Position numbers and translations under genes: made by a program. Of a DNA stretch of 64,000 nucleotides, positions 59,678 through 64,000 are shown one piece after another. How positions within the stretch are numbered: position 1 is the first letter of the stretch; the number at the start of each line of letters is the position of its first letter. Origin of the DNA: Flavobacteriales bacterium. Its GTDB lineage: Bacteria; Bacteroidota; Bacteroidia; Flavobacteriales_F; PHOS-HE28. A model generated the notes under the pieces. That model searched no databases, was not told the DNA's origin, and was given only the letters and a program-made list of their open reading frames with translations. The stretch covers positions 62,001 through 126,000 of the forward strand of contig JADKAN010000004.1 in the NCBI GenBank assembly GCA_016719225.1, in the 5' to 3' direction.

Positions 59678-60733
59678 TCAGCCCCGGAATGCGCCGTCGG
59701 CGAATTGGTCCAGGAAGCGCACATCGTTCTCCCAGTAGAGGCGGAGATCCGGCACGCGGTAGATCAGCTGCGCGATGCGCTCCACGCCCATGCCGAACGC
59801 GAAGCCGCTGTAGGTGCCGGGGTCGATGCCGCAATTGGTGAGCACGGCCGGGTCCACCATACCACAGCCCATGATCTCCACCCAGCCGCTGTGCTTGCAC
59901 ACTGCGCAGCCCTTGCCCGCGCAGATGGTGCAGCTCATGTCCACTTCGGCGCTGGGCTCCGTGAACGGGAAGTAGCTGGGCCGCAGGCGGATCTTCACGT
60001 CGGTACCGAACATGCTTTTCGCGAAGTGGTCCAAGGTGCCCTTGAGCTCCGCGAAGCTGACGCCTTTGTCCACGTAGAGGCCTTCCACTTGGTGGAACAT
60101 GCAATGCGCCCGCGCACTGATCGCCTCGTTGCGGTAGACCCGGCCCGGTGAAATGGTGCGTATGGGCGGCTGTCCGCCTTCCATTACCCGTACCTGCACG
60201 CTGCTGGTGTGGGTGCGCAAGGCTAGGTCGCCGGAACCGTTGCGCTGTGCGTCCCCCTCCACGAAGAACGTGTCCTGCATATCGCGCGCGGGGTGGTCCG
60301 GCGGGAAGTTGAGCGCGCCGAAGTTGTGGTGGTCGTCCTCCACCTCCGGGCCTTGGCTCACGGTGTAGCCGATGCGTGCAAAAACATCCACGATGCGCTG
60401 CCGTATAATGCTGATGGGGTGCAAGCTGCCACTGGCTTCGGTCAAGGATGGGCGCGTGGCATCCCCGGTCTCCTGTGGCCCGGTGCTGGACTTGGCCATG
60501 CCGTCCTGTAGTTCATCCAAGCGCTGCTTGGCCGCTGTTTTCAGCTGGTTCAGCCGTTGGCCCCAGACCCGCTTTTCCTCCACGGGTACCTGCTTCAGTT
60601 CATCCAGCAGGCCGGTCACTTTGCCATTCCGGCCCAGCATTTCCACGCGGAAAGCCTCCAAGGCCTCAGTGGTGGTGGCTGTGGCCTCCTTGATGCGTGC
60701 CTCAACGGCCGCTATGCGTTCTTCCAAGTTCAT
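59678..60733 (-). CDS. pheS: Phenylalanyl-tRNA synthetase alpha subunit
   Basis: 351 aa. An N-terminal coiled coil (LEERIAAVEARIKEA...) for tRNA binding precedes the class II core: HPISIIRQRIVDVFARIGY, motif 2 DHPARDMQDTFFV with RTHTSSVQVRVM, and motif 3 FAFGMGVERIAQLIYRVPDLRLYWENDVRFL. It joins phenylalanine to tRNA-Phe with PheT, which is not in this window. The ATG at 60733 overlaps the TGA of the upstream cyclophilin gene (ATGA) and is preferred to one six codons earlier. Confidence 0.97.
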   Translation of the reverse strand: MNLEERIAAVEARIKEATATTTEALEAFRVEMLGRNGKVTGLLDELKQVPVEEKRVWGQRLNQLKTAAKQRLDELQDGMAKSSTGPQETGDATRPSLTEASGSLHPISIIRQRIVDVFARIGYTVSQGPEVEDDHHNFGALNFPPDHPARDMQDTFFVEGDAQRNGSGDLALRTHTSSVQVRVMEGGQPPIRTISPGRVYRNEAISARAHCMFHQVEGLYVDKGVSFAELKGTLDHFAKSMFGTDVKIRLRPSYFPFTEPSAEVDMSCTICAGKGCAVCKHSGWVEIMGCGMVDPAVLTNCGIDPGTYSGFAFGMGVERIAQLIYRVPDLRLYWENDVRFLDQFADGAFRG

Positions 60734-61437
60734 TCCATCACGCGCATCCACATGCGCACATCGGTGAGTGGGCGGTCATAACCGTCACAGAGCAGGCCTG
60801 CGATGCGGTCCAATACATCCATGCCTTCCAGGACCTGACCGAACACCGTATAGTTGCCGTCCAAGTGTGGCGCACCACCTTCCAATTCATATGTTCTTAC
60901 ATCCTCCGGCGCGTAGTGGACCTGCAGACTGTCCGGGCGTCCTTCGTTCCGCTGGTCTTCAAGCTTGGCCAAGTCGTCCGCGTACCATTTCCGACCTTGC
61001 ACCAGATAGAATTGGCTCCCGTTGCTGCGCCTTTCCGGATTGTCCTGGTCTGGTTCGCGAACGGCTGCCAAGGCGCCTTTGCGGTGATAAAGTCCGGGCT
61101 TGATCTCAGCAGGCAGCGTGTAACCCGGGCCGCCATTACCCAGCATCGTGTCGTGGTCAGCAGTGCGGCTGTCCGGGTCACCGCCTTGGATCATGAACCC
61201 CGGAATGGCTTTGTGGAACAGCGTACTGTCGTAGTAGCCTTCGCGCACCAGTTTCAGGAAGTTGTCCCGGTGTAACGGTGTTTCGTTATAGAGCTCTACG
61301 ACCATGCGCCCAGCGGTGGTATTGATCACCACCAGTGCCACCTTTTCTGTTGCTTTTTGTTGTGCAGCAACACCTATGGGCATCGCCAATACCAATGCCA
61401 TGGTGCAGCGAATTAGAAAGGCCCTTTGCCCGCGCAT
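60730..61437 (-). CDS. Exported peptidyl-prolyl isomerase (cyclophilin type)
   Basis: 235 aa. Signal peptide: ...LIRCTMALVLAMPIGVAAQ. Cyclophilin core with FHKAIPGFMIQGGDP (active-site Phe/Met region), NGSQFYLVQ and NYTVFGQVLEGMDVLDRIA. A 35-residue insert between the Q and Y strands (KWYADDLAKLEDQR...) is common in Bacteroidota homologues. It helps fold envelope or secreted proteins, fitting the T9SS cargo. It overlaps pheS by four bases, so translation of pheS may be coupled to it. Confidence 0.93.
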   Translation of the reverse strand: MRGQRAFLIRCTMALVLAMPIGVAAQQKATEKVALVVINTTAGRMVVELYNETPLHRDNFLKLVREGYYDSTLFHKAIPGFMIQGGDPDSRTADHDTMLGNGGPGYTLPAEIKPGLYHRKGALAAVREPDQDNPERRSNGSQFYLVQGRKWYADDLAKLEDQRNEGRPDSLQVHYAPEDVRTYELEGGAPHLDGNYTVFGQVLEGMDVLDRIAGLLCDGYDRPLTDVRMWMRVME

Positions 61438-61522
61438 GCCCGATTTCCTTATTTTTGGCTTCTTAGGTCCCCGTTACGGCTTTCGTTAGAGGGTGGCCAA
61501 AAGTAACCAAGAGCAACGCCCC

Positions 61523-61903
61523 ATGGCCGCTAACAACGTCTTTCTTCCTGCTTTCGCACTGGCTCTTGCCGTTGGCCTTGGGGCCTGCAACAAGGTGAAG
61601 GACACCACCGCGTTGATCACCGTGCACGATGCTAATGGTGCAGCGGTAGTTGGTGCCAGCGTGAAGTTGTATGCAAACCCGGTGGACCCGTTGATGCCCG
61701 ACTTTTCGCGCCTCACCAAGGAAGGTGTTACGGACGCTTCAGGCCGTGTCCTTTTCGATTATTCGGATTTCTACAAGCGCGGCCAAGCCGGATTCGCCGT
61801 GTTGGACATCCACGCGGAGAAAGATTCGTTGGCCGGTGATGGCATCATCCGCATCGAAGAGGAGGTGGCCAACGAAGAGCTGGTGGTGGTTGAGCCGATC
61901 TGA
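61523..61903 (+). CDS. Small lipoprotein with carboxypeptidase-regulatory-like beta-sandwich
   Basis: 126 aa from the ATG at 61523. The lipobox is AVGLGACNK. The rest (ALITVHDANGAAVVGASVKLYANP..., GVTDASGRVLFDYSDFYKRGQAGFAVLDI) has the pattern of transthyretin-like/CarboxypepD_reg beta-sandwiches that are common in Bacteroidota outer-membrane lipoproteins. The function is unknown. Convergent with the next gene. Confidence 0.7.
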   Translation: MAANNVFLPAFALALAVGLGACNKVKDTTALITVHDANGAAVVGASVKLYANPVDPLMPDFSRLTKEGVTDASGRVLFDYSDFYKRGQAGFAVLDIHAEKDSLAGDGIIRIEEEVANEELVVVEPI

Positions 61904-61913
61904 ACCAGGTTGC

Positions 61914-62249
61914 TCAGCTGCGCTCGAAGTAGCCGAGTGTAGCTTCTTTCATCAAGCGTTCCTGTTCGTCCGCATTGAGCTGTGGTAGGTCCTTTATCCG
62001 CTCGAAGTGCGGCCATCCGTCGCCGTCCCGTCCTAGCTCTTTGTAGTATCCGTAGGGAAGCAAAAGCACCGAGATGCCGACGTGCATCAGGTTCACCTTT
62101 TCGTCTTTTTTGAAGACGCGGGCATGTTGCCCCAGCTCCTGTACACCGATCAGGAAAATGAGCCCGTTGAGGTCCATGGGCATGCCGAAACGCGTTTCCA
62201 TGCGCTTGAGCAGGTCGCGCCATTGTTTTTCAAAAGCCAGATCGATCAT
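61914..62249 (-). CDS. Conserved hypothetical protein
   Basis: 111 aa, no signal peptide or transmembrane helix. The sequence is mixed helix with one hydrophobic strand (DLNGLIFLIGVQEL) and ends MKEATLGYFERS. I recognise it only as the kind of small acidic protein annotated as hypothetical in Bacteroidota. It is convergent with the small lipoprotein gene and lies 40 bases from the stop of the T9SS gene upstream. Confidence 0.65.
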   Translation of the reverse strand: MIDLAFEKQWRDLLKRMETRFGMPMDLNGLIFLIGVQELGQHARVFKKDEKVNLMHVGISVLLLPYGYYKELGRDGDGWPHFERIKDLPQLNADEQERLMKEATLGYFERS

Positions 62250-62289
62250 GGAAAGAACAAGGAAGATTGTAGGACAAAAAAGTATGAGG

Positions 62290-63126
62290 TCACAGCTTGT
62301 TCACTTTACCGGAGTAGATGCGCTTGCCCGCCACGGCGCGGACGAAGTAAACGCCCGCAGGTAGTGCACCAAGGTCGATCCGGATGCGCTCGCCCGGTGC
62401 GGGAAGAACCGTGCGGACCACTTGGCCTAAGGGGTCCAACAGGGTTACGCGCACAGGCTCCTTAGCGGAGCCAGGTAAGCTGAACGTGATTTCATCTTGA
62501 GCGGGATTGGGTGAAAGTTCCAAGTTGCGCAGGATGGAAGGTCCATCGATACCTGCCGGGCTGCCTTCGCCGGCAAGGATCTCCGTGCCGGGCATCTGTT
62601 CGTATCCAAAAGACTTTACCCACACGGTGTCCGCTAAAGCGGAAACACCTATTTCCACCCAACCGTAATGGGCCAGACCGTCGCCCGCTACGAAACGGCA
62701 GCCCAAGTAGCCGTCATTGTTCAGCCAATTGCCCAAATTGGTGCTGAAGTGTTGCGCCAAGAGCAAGCCATTACCGTCATCCGCTTGGAAGTCCGCATTT
62801 AAGAGCCCGATGGTTTCCCCGGCATCCAAAACGTTGGGTGACAGAATACCGCTGAAGGTGGCCATCACCCTTATGGAGTTGCCTATGGGCAAGCGCACCT
62901 CCGCGCTGAAGCTGTCCGAGTAGGAGGCTTCCCCGATCGTGAGATCCGTGGTGCCATCGCCGTCCAGGTCAATATCCAAGGTCTCATTATGCAAGGCCAC
63001 GTCAGGGTCCAGGTCGGTGTAAGACACCTGCGCTGCGGCTTCGTGTTGCAGAAGGAACGCCACAGCTATGCCGGAGTAGCTCATAGCGGTAGCACGCTTT
63101 CCGTGAGGGTTCTTTTTCAGGTCCAT
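62290..63126 (-). CDS. Secreted protein with T9SS type A sorting domain
   Basis: About 278 aa. The ATG at 63126 was chosen because it opens a cleavable signal region (KNPHGKRATAMSYSGIAVAFLLQHEAAAQ); the longer frame reaches into the neighbouring gene. Residues 35-60 hold acidic repeats (DLDPDVALHNETLDIDLDGDGTTDLTIG), a calcium-binding-like motif (D-x-D-G-D-G). The C-terminal 75 residues (LELSPNPAQDEITFSLPGS, VRVTLLDPLGQVVRTV, ALPAGVYFVRAVAG) are a T9SS domain. The body looks like a lectin- or jelly-roll-like beta domain. Likely extracellular; no specific function assigned. Confidence 0.82.
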   Translation of the reverse strand: MDLKKNPHGKRATAMSYSGIAVAFLLQHEAAAQVSYTDLDPDVALHNETLDIDLDGDGTTDLTIGEASYSDSFSAEVRLPIGNSIRVMATFSGILSPNVLDAGETIGLLNADFQADDGNGLLLAQHFSTNLGNWLNNDGYLGCRFVAGDGLAHYGWVEIGVSALADTVWVKSFGYEQMPGTEILAGEGSPAGIDGPSILRNLELSPNPAQDEITFSLPGSAKEPVRVTLLDPLGQVVRTVLPAPGERIRIDLGALPAGVYFVRAVAGKRIYSGKVNKL

Positions 63127-63173
63127 GCGTTCTGCTTTGACATCCCCAAAGATAGGATCGCCGTACCTGTTGT

Positions 63174-64000
63174 TCAGGCCTTCGTGCGGTACAGTGCAGG
63201 CTCTACCGCTGATGTCATTGCCTCTACGTTCAGTAACCCGCCCAATGCCGCTTGTATCATGGACATTTCGTGTCCGGGGTCGGCGATCACGCGGGCATAC
63301 GGAACCCGGATGATCTCTGCGTTCGGGTTTGCTTTCTCCCATCGGTCCACGGCCGCCAACTGTTTGGTGTACGCTTCGTGCAAGCCCATGCGGAATGCGT
63401 TCTTCGGCCCATCCACGGACCTGCGTCCCAACATCACATCCTGTGAGCCGAGCACCTCGTGCATGTCGCGTTCCATAAAGACGATCCGGTACCGGAAACG
63501 CGGTGGCAGAAGGGGCAATAAGGGTGCAACCACTTTGATGGTCTTCCCTTTCGCAAGCGCCAGAAAGCGTGCGTCCTTGGCCAGGCCCTTCACGGCCGCA
63601 TGTTCGAAGTAGCCATTGGGGTTACTCGCATCAGCAGGGCGCCGGTCGTCTGTGAACGGCACCGCACCCCCGGCCACCAATGCCTGCATCATCATGGAAG
63701 TCCCGGACCGCGGCAAGCCCGAGACCACGGTGATGATCTCCTCCTCCGGTATTTGTGGGGCTTGAGGTACGGATGCGTCGTCCGATCCGGATAAGCCGAG
63801 TAGCTCTTGGATCTCCTTCAACTTGCGTCGGGCGCGTTCGATGTTCGGCGCGATGCGCAGACAGACCGTGAATGCCTGCATGGCCTTTTCGTACTCCTTC
63901 AGCTGGAAATAACACTCGCCGAGATGGTAGTGGATGTACGGCAGGTCGAAGCGCAGCGAGAGTGCATCGTGCAAGTGCTCAACGGCGGAGTTCAAGTCCC
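63174..64000 (-). CDS. TPR-sulfotransferase family protein, N-terminus outside window
   Basis: About 274 residues visible; the frame runs off the window end (an apparent TTG start at 63995 is an internal Leu of a TPR). N-terminal TPR units (YHLGECYFQLKEYEKAMQAFTVCLRIAPN) precede a sulfotransferase domain with the PAPS 5'-phosphosulfate-binding loop GLPRSGTSMMMQAL and the segment RFRYRIVFMERDMHEVLGSQDVML. It would sulfate a protein or glycan using PAPS. Similar TPR-sulfotransferases are common in marine and wastewater bacteria. Only 47 bases separate its end from the next gene start. Confidence 0.83.
   Translation of the reverse strand, partial: DLNSAVEHLHDALSLRFDLPYIHYHLGECYFQLKEYEKAMQAFTVCLRIAPNIERARRKLKEIQELLGLSGSDDASVPQAPQIPEEEIITVVSGLPRSGTSMMMQALVAGGAVPFTDDRRPADASNPNGYFEHAAVKGLAKDARFLALAKGKTIKVVAPLLPLLPPRFRYRIVFMERDMHEVLGSQDVMLGRRSVDGPKNAFRMGLHEAYTKQLAAVDRWEKANPNAEIIRVPYARVIADPGHEMSMIQAALGGLLNVEAMTSAVEPALYRTKA

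Noticed and set aside
1..64000. tRNA, rRNA, CRISPR arrays, riboswitches, prophage genes
   Set aside because: No cloverleaf-like GTTCRA loops in context, no regularly spaced repeats, no riboswitch core and no phage structural genes were recognised by eye.

Overview
The window looks like chromosomal DNA of a GC-rich member of the Bacteroidota, probably near the Flavobacteriales. Four things support this. At least seven predicted secreted proteins end in type IX secretion (T9SS) C-terminal sorting domains. A SprE/PorW-type T9SS lipoprotein is present. The ATP synthase cluster is bactofilin-atpI-like-atpZ-atpBEFHAG with no beta or epsilon gene, and its AtpB carries a signal peptide. A DUF4175 / anti-sigma-like ATPase / YbeY operon is also present. 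Many genes have a Bacteroidota-type -7 box (TAnnTTTG or TAnnTTyr) close upstream. I see no tRNA, rRNA, CRISPR array or intact prophage.

Layout. 1-2.5 kb: the 3' part of an ATP-grasp ligase gene, a GxxExxY gene enclosed by a 22-bp inverted repeat, and a C45-type acyltransferase/hydrolase. 2.5-6.8 kb (minus strand): two translationally coupled T9SS cargo genes with closely related C-terminal domains. The upstream one has a (GGACA)5 tract that frameshifts its signal peptide, which looks like a phase-variation switch in the OFF state. 6.9-16 kb: sprE, bactofilin and the F0F1-ATPase genes, with a dispersed-type repeat wedged between atpA and atpG. 16-28 kb: a lipoprotein, a VirJ-like hydrolase, T9SS proteins, a very large NtrY-like histidine kinase, enoyl-CoA hydratase and a flippase. 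28-32 kb (minus): DUF4175 - ATPase - ybeY. 32-37 kb (minus): a cupin/JmjC-like protein and an NtrC-type response regulator with its CHASE3/PAS kinase.

37-40 kb: mnmG and a methyltransferase, carrying three parS-like palindromes within 2 kb, which suggests nearness to the replication origin. 40-53 kb: ALDH7 and ALDH6 (MmsA) dehydrogenases, a thioredoxin lipoprotein, an M28 peptidase, rpiB, a MORN-repeat protein behind a repeat-rich intergenic region, a multi-PAS kinase with a LytTR regulator, and a short SSB. 53-58.4 kb: two glycosyltransferases, a single-domain receiver, a T9SS protein, and a 1-kb decayed region with RHS-like and IS110-like remnants. 58.4-64 kb: geranylgeranyl-reductase-type flavoprotein, pheS, a cyclophilin, small hypotheticals, a T9SS protein and a partial TPR-sulfotransferase.

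Functional themes are secretion and gliding (SprE plus cargo), energy (ATP synthase), envelope glycan export (flippase, glycosyltransferases, sulfotransferase), several two-component systems, and branched-chain/lysine-type catabolism. Most calls come from reading the translations by eye. No database search was run.
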